Shown here: one piece after another, positions 7,569 to 16,336 of the stretch
How positions within the stretch are numbered: position 1 is the first letter of the stretch
Layout of the letters: the number at the start of each line of letters is the position of its first letter
DNA from: Candidatus Aquidulcis sp.
GTDB taxonomy: Bacteria > Chloroflexota > Anaerolineae > Anaerolineales > UBA4823
NCBI GenBank assembly: GCA_020723385.1
Contig: DYIZ01000002.1
Location: 1-64,000 of the forward strand
Length of the DNA stretch: 64,000 nucleotides
Direction of reading: 5' to 3'
Made by a program: the position numbers and the translations under genes
The notes under the pieces: model-generated
Seen by the model: the letters and a program-made list of their open reading frames with translations, nothing else
Told to the model about the DNA's origin: nothing
Database searches by the model: none

Positions 7569-10046
7569 ATGCACGCTCGTCAGTTACTTATCATCATCCT
7601 GGTCATCGTGCTGGCATTCTTCGCTGGCGCTGTGCCGGGCATCGCCGGGAGCCGCGCTCTCGCCCAGAGCAGCCCGATGGCTCTTCTAGGTACAGGATTC
7701 ACCTACCAGGGGCAACTCAAAGACGGTAGCGGTGCCCCCATCACCGCGACCTGTGATTTCCAATTCAGCCTGTGGGACGCGGCTGCGGATGGAACGCAAA
7801 TCGGCGCAGTCAGCGCGGCCGCGGGAGTCAATGTCGCTGGTGGCTACTTCACCGCATCCGTCAACGCTGGCGGCGAGTTCGGTGCGTCGGCCTTCGCCGG
7901 CGAGTCGCGTTGGCTGGAGGTGGCGGTGCAGTGCAGCGGCGACACGGTTTATACCACCCTCGCTCCGCGCCAGGCGCTCACCGTCGCGCCGTATGCCGCA
8001 TATGCCGCCGCCGCGCCGTGGAGCGGGTTGAGCGGCGTCCCGGCGGGTTTCGCCGACAATGTGGACAATAACAACACCTATACTGCAGGGGCTGGGCTGA
8101 GTCTGGCCGGTGCGCAGTTCAGCGTGAATTTTGCCGGCAGCGGCAGCGCCGATACGGTTTCGCACAGCGATCACGATCATTGGGGACAGACCTGGAGCGG
8201 CAGCGGCACCGGCCTGGATCTCTCCGGCGGGACGATTGGGGTGTACGCCCGAGGCAGCACCTACGGCCTGCAGGGCGAAAGCAGCGCCACGGACGGTTAC
8301 GGTGTGTACGGCATCGTCACTGCCGCCAGCGGCGCCACCTACGGCGTGTATGGCGTTACCGCCTCGACGGCCGGGCGGGGTGTGTCGGGGTATGCTACTG
8401 CCACCCTCGGCGTCAACTACGGCGTGTACGGCCGCTCCCGCTCGATGGGCGGATACGGCCTGTACGGCTGGGCCAGCTCCAGTACCGGCGCCAATTATGG
8501 CGTATATGGCCTGTCCGACTCGAATACGGGGTATGGTGTGTTTGGCCTCGTCAGCACCACCAGCGGTACCACATACGGCGTATACGGCCAATCCGCCTCG
8601 ACCAGCGGGCGCGGGGTGTACGGCTATGTCAGCGCCACCACCGGGAACACCTACGGCGTGTATGGCCTGGTTGCTTCGGGAAACGGGCGCGGTGTGTACG
8701 GCTACGTCAGCGCCACCACCGGCACCAACTACGGCGTGTACGGCGAGTCCGCTTCGAATTCCGGGTACGGCGTGTACGGGATGGGCAGCAGGGGCGTGTA
8801 CGGCGAATCCGACTCGACCACCGGAAGGGGGGTATATGGCCGGGCAAATACCTTAACCGGCGTAACCTCCGGCGTGCATGGTATATCCGATTCAACCGAG
8901 GGATATGGGGTGTATGGATGGGGTTACTACGGGGTGTATGGAGAATCCGACATGACCTTCGGAAGGGGGGTGTTTGGCCGGGCAAATGCCTCAACCGGCA
9001 TCACCTACGGCGTGGCAGGTATATCCGATTCAACCGAGGGATATGGGGTGTATGGATGGGGTTACTATGGGGTGTATGGCGAGTCCGACTTAACCTCCGG
9101 AAGGGGGGTGTATGGCCGGGCGGCTGCCACAACCGGCGTAACCTCCGGCGTGTATGGTAAATCCGAATCAACCGAGGGATATGGGGTATATGGATTGGGT
9201 CACTGGGGGGTGTATGGCGAATCCGAAACACCCAACGGAAGGGGGGTGTATGGCCTCGGCAGCTATTACGGTGTGTATGGCCGCGCCAGCGGAACAGTCG
9301 GTTCGAACTATGGTGTGTATGGCCAATCTGATTCGACCAATGGGTACGGGGTGCATGGTTACGTCAATTCTACACTCGGGACGAACTATGGTGTGTACGG
9401 TCGGTCTCTCTCGAGCATCGGGTACGGGGTGTATGGTTATATCAGTGCGACAAGCGGTTCGAATTATGGCGTGGCCGGCCAGGTTGTTTCGAGTGATGGC
9501 TTCGGTGTAGCCGGATACACCGGCAACGGCGTAGGTGTGGGGGCCTGGAGCAATTCCAACAATCTGATCGAAGCTTATGATGGCTCATTCCCCACTGGCA
9601 CGTCCCGCTTCTATGTCGAAAACGACGGCGACGTTTTCGCTGACGGCACTTTCAATTCTTTCAAGATTAGCGCCCTCGACGGCGCGAACCATGTCCTGTC
9701 CTCTATGCAAAGCCCTGAAGTGTGGGTGGAGGATTTCGGCCGCGCCGTACTGGTGGAGGGCCAGGCCGTGGTGACCATCGCCCCCGACTTCGCCGGCGTG
9801 GCCAACCTGTCCGCAGATTACCTAGTTTTCATCACCCTGGAGGGCGACTGCCAGGGGGTGTATATTGCCAACAAAACTCCCACTTCGTTCGAGGTGTACG
9901 AGGTGAACGGCGGCAAGTCGAACGTTGCGTTTGGCTACCGCATCGTGGCCAAACAGACCGGCTCGGAAAGCGTGCGCATGCCCGATGTGATACTCCCCGA
10001 GTCGGCGGTGGAGGATAGCCAGCCGCAGGAGGCAGCGCAGCCATGA
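7569..10046 (+). CDS. Secreted YGVYG-repeat protein
   Basis: 825 residues from the ATG at 7569, chosen because AGGAGG sits at 7558-7563, the promoter lies just upstream, and a clear signal peptide follows (about residues 1-33, ending SRALAQ). A beta-rich N-terminal domain (about 37-160, starting [13 protein letters not shown]) precedes about 435 residues (225-660) of about forty short units centred on YGVYG or RGVYG, separated by Ser/Thr/Gly-rich turns. Such periodic Gly-aromatic units suggest a beta-solenoid or fibre. The last 150 residues form a separate domain ([33 protein letters not shown]). Probably a surface fibre. Its stop overlaps the next gene (ATGA). Confidence 0.85.
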   Translation: MHARQLLIIILVIVLAFFAGAVPGIAGSRALAQSSPMALLGTGFTYQGQLKDGSGAPITATCDFQFSLWDAAADGTQIGAVSAAAGVNVAGGYFTASVNAGGEFGASAFAGESRWLEVAVQCSGDTVYTTLAPRQALTVAPYAAYAAAAPWSGLSGVPAGFADNVDNNNTYTAGAGLSLAGAQFSVNFAGSGSADTVSHSDHDHWGQTWSGSGTGLDLSGGTIGVYARGSTYGLQGESSATDGYGVYGIVTAASGATYGVYGVTASTAGRGVSGYATATLGVNYGVYGRSRSMGGYGLYGWASSSTGANYGVYGLSDSNTGYGVFGLVSTTSGTTYGVYGQSASTSGRGVYGYVSATTGNTYGVYGLVASGNGRGVYGYVSATTGTNYGVYGESASNSGYGVYGMGSRGVYGESDSTTGRGVYGRANTLTGVTSGVHGISDSTEGYGVYGWGYYGVYGESDMTFGRGVFGRANASTGITYGVAGISDSTEGYGVYGWGYYGVYGESDLTSGRGVYGRAAATTGVTSGVYGKSESTEGYGVYGLGHWGVYGESETPNGRGVYGLGSYYGVYGRASGTVGSNYGVYGQSDSTNGYGVHGYVNSTLGTNYGVYGRSLSSIGYGVYGYISATSGSNYGVAGQVVSSDGFGVAGYTGNGVGVGAWSNSNNLIEAYDGSFPTGTSRFYVENDGDVFADGTFNSFKISALDGANHVLSSMQSPEVWVEDFGRAVLVEGQAVVTIAPDFAGVANLSADYLVFITLEGDCQGVYIANKTPTSFEVYEVNGGKSNVAFGYRIVAKQTGSESVRMPDVILPESAVEDSQPQEAAQP

Positions 10047-10327
10047 AACGCAGAACCCTCTTGCTCGCCGCGCTGGTGGTCATCCTGCTGATGGCAACCA
10101 CTGCTGCAGTAGCCCAGATCGCAGGGTATGATCTATCCTGGTGGACTACCGACGGCGGGGGAGGATCGAGCACTGGCGGGAATTACCAGTTGGGTGGAAC
10201 CGTCGGCCAGCCGGATACGGGCACGCTGACGGGTGGGAATTACCGCCTCGAGGGCGGCTTCTGGGGTGGGGGCGCTGGCGGCGCTCCCCCGCCCTCTTCG
10301 GTGTATCTGCCGTTGGTAAGAAGATGA
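10043..10327 (+). CDS. Small secreted protein with C-terminal VYLPLVRR motif
   Basis: 94 residues. The ATG overlaps the upstream TGA (ATGA), implying translational coupling with the YGVYG-repeat protein. A signal peptide ends near TAAVAQIAG. The core has two similar Gly-rich segments, [18 protein letters not shown] and [17 protein letters not shown]. The protein ends with a short Pro/Ser linker and SVYLPLVRR. From memory, many secreted Chloroflexi proteins end in a YLPLV-type motif; a sorting or anchoring role is inference. It may be a partner or capping subunit of the upstream fibre. Confidence 0.75.
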   Translation: MKRRTLLLAALVVILLMATTAAVAQIAGYDLSWWTTDGGGGSSTGGNYQLGGTVGQPDTGTLTGGNYRLEGGFWGGGAGGAPPPSSVYLPLVRR

Positions 10328-10339
10328 CATTGCCTGCAA

Positions 10340-10370
10340 CTTCCCGGAAGCAAAACAAGCTTCCGGGAAG
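10340..10370 (+). terminator. Perfect 12-bp hairpin after the secreted-protein operon
   Basis: Arms cttcccggaagc (10340-10351) and gcttccgggaag (10359-10370) flank a 7-base A-rich loop, 13 bases after the stop codon. Only a weak T-rich tail follows (ctctt), so termination may be factor-assisted. Confidence 0.6.
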
Positions 10371-10539
10371 CTCTTACATTAGGGCCATTATCCATATCCC
10401 GCCCGTCGTGCGGAAAGGATGAACCGCTAACAACGATCAAGCGCACTCTTAGCAAGAATCGGGTGGCAATCTCGGCCAGAGGGGGTACAATTCAGGCTAA
10501 TTCTGTCTGATTATTTTGCCACAGAGAACTTAGTAAACT

Positions 10540-10603
10540 GACCAATGACCGTTGACGGTAGACCGTGAATAGATGGTCATTGGCCTTCGGTCAACGGTCA
10601 ATT
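10540..10603. repeat. Palindromic word array, gaccgttgac / gtcaacggtc
   Basis: The left arm accaatgaccgttgacggta and the right arm ggtcattggccttcggtcaacggtca form an imperfect hairpin of ggtca/accgt words. Related words occur inside prmA (23202-23232) and ftsK (5041-5075). Confidence 0.8.
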
Positions 10604-10646
10604 TTCTCTGCGGCCAATATCCACCGCATCACACAAGGCTCAGTCT

Positions 10647-11579
10647 ATGATAAAAACCACTTCTCAAACATTGTCTCAACGCGCCGCGGCTAACTGGCCC
10701 GGTATACTGAATTTACTGGTAGTCTACGTAGTCTGGGGGAGCACTTACCTGGCGATCCGCGTGGCGGTGCGCGATGGGGCGGGATTCCCGCCCTTCACGC
10801 TGGCCGCCTCGCGGGTGATCGTGGCTGGCAGCCTGCTGCTGCTGGCCGCGTTCCTGACGAAGCAGCGCATCAAGCCCACCCGTAAGGAATGGCTCGTGCT
10901 GGCAGGCTCTGGCGTGCTGTTGTGGCTGGGCGGCAACGGGCTGGTCTCGCTGGCGGAGCAGCGCATCAACTCGGGGCTGGCGGCGCTCATCATCGGCTCG
11001 ACGCCTATTTGGGTGGCGGTGATCGAGGCGATCCTCGACCGGCGAGTTCCCTCCGCGCTGCTGATCGTGGCGCTGCTGGTGGGATTCGGCGGCATCGGGG
11101 TGCTGTCTGCGCCGCTGCTGCTCTCCGGCGTGCGCGCCGATGCCCTGTCGGTGATCGTCATCCTGGTGGCGACGCTCAGTTGGGGCAGCGGGACGATCCT
11201 TCAGCGGCGCAACCCGGTGTCGCTCTCGCCGACGGTCAGCTCGGCCTACCAGCATCTCTTCGGCGGGGTGGGGCTGACGCTGGCGGCGCTGCTGACGCGT
11301 GAGCCGCTGCCCACCCCAACGCGGGAAGCCTGGCTGGCCTGGGGTTACCTGGTCGTCTTTGGCTCGCTGCTGGCGTTTACGGCTTACGTGCGCGCGCTGC
11401 GCTTGCTGCCGATCAGTATCGTGATGACGTATGCCTACGTCAACCCGGTGATCGCCGTCATCCTGGGGTGGATGATCCTGCGGGAATCCATCACCCTGTG
11501 GACAGTGGCCGGGACGGCGCTCGTGCTGATAGGCGTGGCGGGGGTGTTTCGGGAGAAAATGAGGGAAGGAAAAAAGTAA
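10647..11579 (+). CDS. EamA/DMT-family transporter
   Basis: 310 residues with about ten hydrophobic helices in two EamA halves. The first half begins LLVVYVVWGSTYLAIRVAV (the typical WGS.....R start of drug/metabolite transporters). The second half ends PVIAVILGWMILRESIT followed by a last helix. Members are inner-membrane exporters of amino acids or other metabolites; the substrate cannot be read here. No strong ribosome-binding site precedes the ATG. It is followed at once by a 24-bp-stem terminator and is monocistronic. Confidence 0.85.
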   Translation: MIKTTSQTLSQRAAANWPGILNLLVVYVVWGSTYLAIRVAVRDGAGFPPFTLAASRVIVAGSLLLLAAFLTKQRIKPTRKEWLVLAGSGVLLWLGGNGLVSLAEQRINSGLAALIIGSTPIWVAVIEAILDRRVPSALLIVALLVGFGGIGVLSAPLLLSGVRADALSVIVILVATLSWGSGTILQRRNPVSLSPTVSSAYQHLFGGVGLTLAALLTREPLPTPTREAWLAWGYLVVFGSLLAFTAYVRALRLLPISIVMTYAYVNPVIAVILGWMILRESITLWTVAGTALVLIGVAGVFREKMREGKK

Positions 11580-11580
11580 C

Positions 11581-11632
11581 CGATTTTGAACGAACTTGCT
11601 GCACGTTTGTGCAGCAAGTTCGTTCAAAATCG
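11581..11632. terminator. 24-bp perfect-stem hairpin between convergent genes
   Basis: Arms 11581-11604 and 11609-11632 (cgattttgaacgaacttgct... and complement) pair perfectly around the loop gttt. It starts right after the stop of the EamA gene and ends 10 bases before that of the convergent response-regulator gene, so it probably terminates both. T-rich stretches lie within the arms rather than after them. Confidence 0.75.
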
Positions 11633-11642
11633 GGTCATCAAG

Positions 11643-12293
11643 CTAGCCCGCCAGAATCCCCCGTTGAGCGGCAACCGCAATCGCGGCAGCTCGGGAATCC
11701 ACCCCCAGTTTGTTGTAGATACTGGCCAGATGCGCCTTGACGGTGCGCTCGGTGATGCCCAGGTGCAGGGCGATTTCCTTGCTGCGCTCGCCGCGCGCCA
11801 CCGCCGCCAGCACCTCGCGCTCCCGCTCGGTCAAATCCAGGCCGCCGGAGGGCGCGCCGGAAATCGAAGGAGCCTCCACCCGCGAGAGGAGACGCGCCAT
11901 CGTATCTGGCTTGAGCAACGTCTCGCCGCGCGCCGCGGCGCGGATGGCATTGAACAGCGTCTCACGCGAAGTATCTTTGAGCAGAAAGCCTTTGGCGCCG
12001 GCGCGCAGGCCGCGCAGCATGAGATCGTCTTCGTTGAAGGTGGTGAGGATGACCACGGCGATGTCGGGCTGCTCGCGGCTGAGGCGCTCGATGGCGGTCA
12101 GGCCATCCATGCCGGGCATGCGTAAATCCATCAGCACCACGTCGGGGTGTAAATCAGCGCACAGGCGCAATGCTTCGGCCCCGTCGGCGGCTTCGCCTAC
12201 CAGCTCGAAACCGTCCTCCGTCTCCAGGATGAGGCGCAATCCCTGGCGGATGATGAGATGATCGTCGGCGATGAGGATACGGGTGGGGGGCAT
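11643..12293 (-). CDS. NarL/LuxR-family response regulator
   Basis: 216 residues from the ATG at 12293 (MPPTRILIADDH). An in-frame start further upstream would translate the intergenic repeat, so it is rejected. The receiver domain (about 1-120) has the acidic pocket ADD and phosphoacceptor Asp in VVLMDLRMPGMDG (about residue 54). The LuxR-type helix-turn-helix (about 150-210) has LTEREREVLAAVARG and ERTVKAHLASIYNKLGV. It lies 71 bases downstream of its kinase gene, and probably controls the divergent ABC-2 exporter. Confidence 0.92.
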   Translation of the reverse strand: MPPTRILIADDHLIIRQGLRLILETEDGFELVGEAADGAEALRLCADLHPDVVLMDLRMPGMDGLTAIERLSREQPDIAVVILTTFNEDDLMLRGLRAGAKGFLLKDTSRETLFNAIRAAARGETLLKPDTMARLLSRVEAPSISGAPSGGLDLTEREREVLAAVARGERSKEIALHLGITERTVKAHLASIYNKLGVDSRAAAIAVAAQRGILAG

Positions 12294-12377
12294 ACAAGTT
12301 ACAAGTGGCAAGTTGCAGGTTGAATGTTGAAAGCAGCTAACTTTCAACATTCAACCTGCAACCTTCAACTCTCAACA
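12294..12377. repeat. Palindromic word array, caagttgcaggttgaa / ttcaacctgcaac
   Basis: Left-arm words (acaagt, ggttgaat, gttgaaag) are mirrored by right-arm words (ctttcaac, attcaacc, tgcaacc, ttcaactc). The array fills the gap between the kinase and regulator genes and overlaps the kinase stop codon and last residues. The same words recur at 26909-26998. Confidence 0.85.
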
Positions 12378-13588
12378 TCCATCGTTGAAAGCGGTAATTT
12401 TAAGCGGACTGTCGTCCCATTGGTTGGCTGGCTGGCAATTTCGAGTTTTCCTCCTGCCAGCCGCACGCGCTCGCGCAGGCCAAGCAGGCCAAAATGCCCG
12501 GAGGGGATGTCGTCGGGGTCGAAGCCTACGCCGTTATCGTAAATTTCGACGGTGAGAGAATCATCATCGGTTGACAGCCGGACGCTGGCCTGTGCGGCCT
12601 GGGCGTGGCGGGCGATGTTGGTGAGCGTCTCGGCGACGGCGCGCATCACAGTTTCGCACTGGGGTTCGGGGATCTCAGAGGAGAGGGTGATCGCCAGGTC
12701 GCAGGGGATGCCGGCGGTCTCGGTGAAATGGGCGATCTCGCGGCGCAGAGACTCTTCCAGGTTGGCCGATCCCAACTGGCCAGCGCGCAAATCGCCGATG
12801 GCCTGGCGGGCTTCGGCGAGCGTGGCGCGGGCGCGTTCCATCGCCTGCTGGACGATCCCGCGGGCGCGCTCAAGGCGGGCGTTCGCCAGATGGGCGTCGG
12901 CAGCTTCCAGTTGCAAGATCAGCCCGGCCAGCCCTTGCGAGAGCGTGTCGTGCAACTCACGCGCCATGCGCTGGCGCTCGTTGGCGATGGTCAGATCTTC
13001 AACACGGGCGGCGTACTCGGTGAGCTGGCGGTTGGCGGTTTCGAGATCGGCCAGCAGGGCGCGGGCGCGCAGGTTGGCGTCTGCCTGGCGGTTATAGAGC
13101 GTCACGTACAGGCTGACGAAGAGCACAGTTGGCAGGGTGCCGAGCAGCCACCAGATATAGCCGGCGGGGGTGGTAAAAATGATGAAATTGATCAGCGAGA
13201 GCGCCAGATAGAATCCCGAGGCCAGTAAACCGGACAGCTTCATCCCAAACAAGCCAATGCCTTCGCCGATCAGCGCCATGTAGAGGGCAAACACCATCCC
13301 GATGGTGCCAGACAAGTAAGTAATGACAAACGCCATCCCGCCTTGCGCCAAAACGTAGGCAATGGCCCACCAACGGCGGTTTTGGACATACCCAACGAAC
13401 CAGTGCAAGACGATATGAATATTGATGAGCACGGTGAATAGGATCAAGCGCAGCGGCTGGCGCAATTCGGGAGTGGACGAGACGCACCAGATGTACATTC
13501 CCGCGATGATCAGGGTCATAAACCAGAAAAAGACGCGGTAATCGCGCTCGACGTTGGGGTAACGGGGGGCCGCCGGAGAACTTTTCAT
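12365..13588 (-). CDS. Membrane sensor histidine kinase (HisKA_3/NarX-DesK type)
   Basis: 407 residues from the ATG at 13588; a TTG 18 bases upstream is possible. About five to six membrane helices (about 20-165), a short coiled coil, then a HisKA_3 domain with ERQRMARELHDTLSQGLAG (phospho-His about residue 220) and a HATPase domain (VAETLTNIARHAQA; GVGFD; GLLGLRERV). It autophosphorylates and passes phosphate to the downstream regulator. A TACAAT hexamer lies only 6 bases before the ATG, so the transcript may be leaderless. The last residues (DVES) and stop lie in the 12294-12377 repeat array. Confidence 0.9.
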   Translation of the reverse strand: MKSSPAAPRYPNVERDYRVFFWFMTLIIAGMYIWCVSSTPELRQPLRLILFTVLINIHIVLHWFVGYVQNRRWWAIAYVLAQGGMAFVITYLSGTIGMVFALYMALIGEGIGLFGMKLSGLLASGFYLALSLINFIIFTTPAGYIWWLLGTLPTVLFVSLYVTLYNRQADANLRARALLADLETANRQLTEYAARVEDLTIANERQRMARELHDTLSQGLAGLILQLEAADAHLANARLERARGIVQQAMERARATLAEARQAIGDLRAGQLGSANLEESLRREIAHFTETAGIPCDLAITLSSEIPEPQCETVMRAVAETLTNIARHAQAAQASVRLSTDDDSLTVEIYDNGVGFDPDDIPSGHFGLLGLRERVRLAGGKLEIASQPTNGTTVRLKLPLSTMDVES

Positions 13589-13888
13589 GCTGACATTGTA
13601 GCGCAATTCTTTCGTTTTGCCACCGTCCGAGCGTACACTGTCCGCTTGGACAGGCGCGAACTAACCACTCGCACGATGGCAAGAGTCGCAACCTGTCGTA
13701 CAATGGAAACGTAACCAGAATGATCAGCAATTCTCATATTGCCATTGCGAGGCGGTGCTTTCCCGCCGAAGCAATCTCGTTTGGTCAAAACGGGATTACT
13801 TCGCCCCAGAAAAGCGCTGACGGCTCGCAAGGACAAATAAGCACATAATGGGAATTGCTGAGAATAGCCTTTTCTCGAGGAGATTCTT
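13589..13888. other. Divergent regulatory region, kinase operon / ABC exporter
   Basis: This 300-base divergent gap contains the REP-like element at 13738-13830 and TACAAT hexamers on both strands (minus strand near 13595, plus strand near 13700) that may be -10 boxes. The regulator's binding site is probably here, but no clear inverted operator was identified. Confidence 0.45.
13738..13830. repeat. REP-like palindrome, attgcgagg...gctcgcaa
   Basis: The left segment is gccattgcgaggcggtgctt followed by tcccgccgaagcaatctcg. After a short spacer a partly complementary right segment follows (cgggattacttcgcccc, then gctgacggctcgcaagg). The design matches REP elements of the cattgcgagg/cgaagcaatctc type known in many bacteria. 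It lies upstream of the ABC operon. Confidence 0.65.
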
Positions 13889-14827
13889 ATGCAACCCGCT
13901 ATCGAAGTCCAAAATCTGCACAAATCCTTCGGCGAGCTGAAAGCCGTAGACGGCGCCAGCTTCAACGTCCCGCAGGGCGAGATCTACAGCCTGCTGGGGC
14001 CGAATGGGGCCGGAAAAACGACCACGATTTCCATGCTCTCCACGCTGCTCCGGCCCGACAGCGGCGACGCCCTGGTGATGGGTCATTCCATCCGCAAAGA
14101 CCCGATGGGCGTCAAATCCGTGCTGGGCGTCGTTCCGCAAGACATCGCTCTATACGAAGACCTGTCAGCCCGTGAGAATCTCACCTTCTGGGGCAAGATG
14201 TACGGACTGCGCGGCGCGGCGCTCAAGCAGCGGGTGGACGAGGTGCTGGAAATCATTGGCCTGACCGACCGGCAGAAAGGGCGCGTGAGCAAGTTCTCGG
14301 GCGGGATGAAGCGCCGCGTCAACATCGGCGTGGCCTTGCTGCACAAGCCCAAAGTCATCTACATGGACGAACCCACCGTGGGCATTGACCCGCAATCCCG
14401 CCGCAGCATCCTCGACAGCGTGATAGCGCTCAAGAACGCCGGCATGACTGTGCTCTACACGACCCACTACATGGAAGAAGCCCAGGAACTGTCCGACCAG
14501 ATCACCATCATGGATCACGGCAAGCTGATCGCCAGCGGGACGCACGATGAGCTGGTGAAAATCGTCGGGCAGATGGACCGCATCCGGCTGACGATCAACG
14601 CCGAAGGGGCGCGCGTCGTCACGGCGTGGAAATCTACCCCCGGGGTCAAGCAAGTCACCGCCGAAGACGGCACGCTCAACCTGCTGGTGGACGACTCCAA
14701 CCAGGTGCTGCCGCGCCTTTTCGACGCTGCCACCACCTCCGGGGTGCGCATCACCTCGGTAGACATCCAGTTGCCGAACCTGGAAGCGGTGTTCTTGCAT
14801 TTGACGGGGAGGGCGCTGCGGGACTGA
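13889..14827 (+). CDS. ABC transporter ATP-binding protein (DrrA-like)
   Basis: 312 residues; GAGGAG ribosome-binding site before the ATG. Walker A GPNGAGKTTT (about 39-48), Q-loop VVPQD, signature FSGGMKRRVNI (about 139), Walker B VIYMDEPTVGID, switch His in YTTHYMEEA. The C-terminal 80 residues match the DrrA-type extension. It energises the ABC-2 permeases encoded by the next two genes. Members export drugs, lipids or peptides; substrate unknown. Divergent from the two-component genes, a typical arrangement for stress-responsive exporters. Confidence 0.95.
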   Translation: MQPAIEVQNLHKSFGELKAVDGASFNVPQGEIYSLLGPNGAGKTTTISMLSTLLRPDSGDALVMGHSIRKDPMGVKSVLGVVPQDIALYEDLSARENLTFWGKMYGLRGAALKQRVDEVLEIIGLTDRQKGRVSKFSGGMKRRVNIGVALLHKPKVIYMDEPTVGIDPQSRRSILDSVIALKNAGMTVLYTTHYMEEAQELSDQITIMDHGKLIASGTHDELVKIVGQMDRIRLTINAEGARVVTAWKSTPGVKQVTAEDGTLNLLVDDSNQVLPRLFDAATTSGVRITSVDIQLPNLEAVFLHLTGRALRD

Positions 14828-14831
14828 CGTG

Positions 14832-14896
14832 AAACGTAATGCGTAAAACGTAATCCGTAAAAGTCACCTTACGTTTTACGATTTACGTTTTACGAG
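14832..14896. repeat. Palindromic word array, aaacgtaatgcgt / acgttttacg
   Basis: Left-arm words (gaaacgtaat, gcgtaaaacgtaat, ccgtaaaa) face the right-arm complement (ttacgttttacg, atttacgttttacg). It lies between the ABC ATPase and first permease genes. The same word family recurs at 29841-29901. Confidence 0.85.
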
Positions 14897-14930
14897 TTCC
14901 GCCTCATGCGCCTCCGAAAGGAATCTACCT

Positions 14931-16214
14931 ATGAAAATCCTCGACATTGCCATCAAAGACCTCACCCGCTCATTTCGCAGCCTGTTTGCCGTCATCTTTA
15001 TGTTCGGCGTGCCGTTGCTGGTGACCGGGATGTTCTATCTGATGTTCGGCGGCATGGCCAATAACGACACTGGCTTCAACCTGCCGCAAACCAAAGTTGT
15101 AGTCGCTAATCTCGACGAGGGCGGGGCTGGCTTCCAAATGGACATAACCAGCCTCCCCCAGGGCACCAGCGCCGAATCGCTGGGCAATCTCATCGTGAGC
15201 GTGCTGCAAGGCGAGGGCCTCACCGATCTGATGGTCGTGACCCTGGCCGACAGCGCCGAAGCCGCCCGTCAGGCGGTGGACAGCCAGGAAGCGGGTGTAG
15301 CCGTTATCATTCCTGCTGATTTCTCTCAAACCTTCTCCGCCCTGGAAGGCCAGGCCGTGCTCGAAGTCTACCAGGACCCCACGCTGACCCTCGGCCCGGC
15401 GATCATCCGCTCGGTGCTCGACCAATTCATGGACGGCATCTCCGGGGCCAAGATCACCGTAAACTCGGTGCTGGCGCACAGCCAGAGCAGCGACCCCGCG
15501 CTGATCGGTCAGGCCGTCCAGCAGTACATGGCCGTCTCGGCGCAGGCGCAGTCGCCGGACGCGCTCGTCACAAGCCATGCCCCTGACGCCGCAAAGCAAG
15601 AGACCAGCCTGCTGGAGCAGATTATCGGCCCCATCATGGGCGGGATGATGATCTTCTACGCGTTCTTCACCGGCACATCCACCGCCCAGACTATCCTGAA
15701 AGAGGACGAGGAAGGCACGCTGCCACGCCTGTTCACCACCCCCACGTCGCAGAGCGCTATCCTGAGCGGTAAATTCCTGGCCGTTTTCCTGACCGTGCTG
15801 GTGCAGATGGTGGTGCTGCTCATCCTGGGGCGGCTGATCTTCCAGATTGCCTGGGGCAGCTTGCTCCCGCTGGCTTTAGTGACCGCCGGGATCATCTTCG
15901 CTGCTTCGTCTTGCGGCATTTTCATCAATTCGCTGCTCAAGAGCACCAAACAAGGCGGCGTAGTCTTTGGAGCCGTGTTGACCATGACCGGTATGCTCGG
16001 GATGATCAAAATCTTCACGATGGGCATGGCCACCGGCGCGGCGCTGGAAATCGTGCCGCTGTTCGTGCCACAGGGTTGGGCTATCCGGGGGCTGGTGCAA
16101 TCCATGCAGGGAGCGCCTATTGGGGATGTGCTGCTCACCTCGGTGGCGCTGCTCGCCTGGAGCGCGGCCTTCTTCATTCTCGGCGTGTGGCGCTTCCAGA
16201 AACGCTACGCATAG
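14931..16214 (+). CDS. ABC-2 type permease (first)
   Basis: 427 residues; AAAGGA precedes the ATG. One N-terminal helix (about 20-40), a large extracytoplasmic domain (about 41-225), then about five helices (230-420) with the cytoplasmic motif EDEEGTLPRLFTTPTSQ between the second and third, characteristic of ABC2_membrane_3 permeases. It forms the pore with the following homologous permease, driven by the upstream ATPase. Confidence 0.9.
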   Translation: MKILDIAIKDLTRSFRSLFAVIFMFGVPLLVTGMFYLMFGGMANNDTGFNLPQTKVVVANLDEGGAGFQMDITSLPQGTSAESLGNLIVSVLQGEGLTDLMVVTLADSAEAARQAVDSQEAGVAVIIPADFSQTFSALEGQAVLEVYQDPTLTLGPAIIRSVLDQFMDGISGAKITVNSVLAHSQSSDPALIGQAVQQYMAVSAQAQSPDALVTSHAPDAAKQETSLLEQIIGPIMGGMMIFYAFFTGTSTAQTILKEDEEGTLPRLFTTPTSQSAILSGKFLAVFLTVLVQMVVLLILGRLIFQIAWGSLLPLALVTAGIIFAASSCGIFINSLLKSTKQGGVVFGAVLTMTGMLGMIKIFTMGMATGAALEIVPLFVPQGWAIRGLVQSMQGAPIGDVLLTSVALLAWSAAFFILGVWRFQKRYA

Positions 16215-16269
16215 CGTTTTGGCAAAATAATCCTACTTTGTGCCTGTATACCCTGTTTGCTAACGTTGT

Positions 16270-16291
16270 CGCCCACAAGGGGCTAGGCTAC
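16270..16291. repeat. Single arm of the gtagcctag repeat, copy 2
   Basis: cgcccacaaggggctaggct plus ac is identical over about 20 bases to the right arm of the element at 6666-6758 and to the complement of the left arm at 28386-28442. No partner arm is seen. It lies between the two permease genes. Confidence 0.8.
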
Positions 16292-16336
16292 ACATTTGCT
16301 GTTTTGCTCTTTTGCTGATTTGCCCGGAGTACACTA

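Larger units (their letters stand above)
10328..10646. other. Intergenic region with terminator hairpin and word array
   Basis: This 319-base gap holds a 12-bp hairpin just after the secreted-protein gene and the palindromic word array at 10540-10603. A TACAAT near 10489 is a possible -10 on the + strand. No gene seen. Confidence 0.5.

Noticed and set aside
7686-9356. Long antisense frames within the YGVYG-repeat gene
   Set aside because: They are by-products of the Gly/Tyr/Val repeat codons in the complementary strand; sequences are low-complexity Thr/Pro/Arg/His without a domain.
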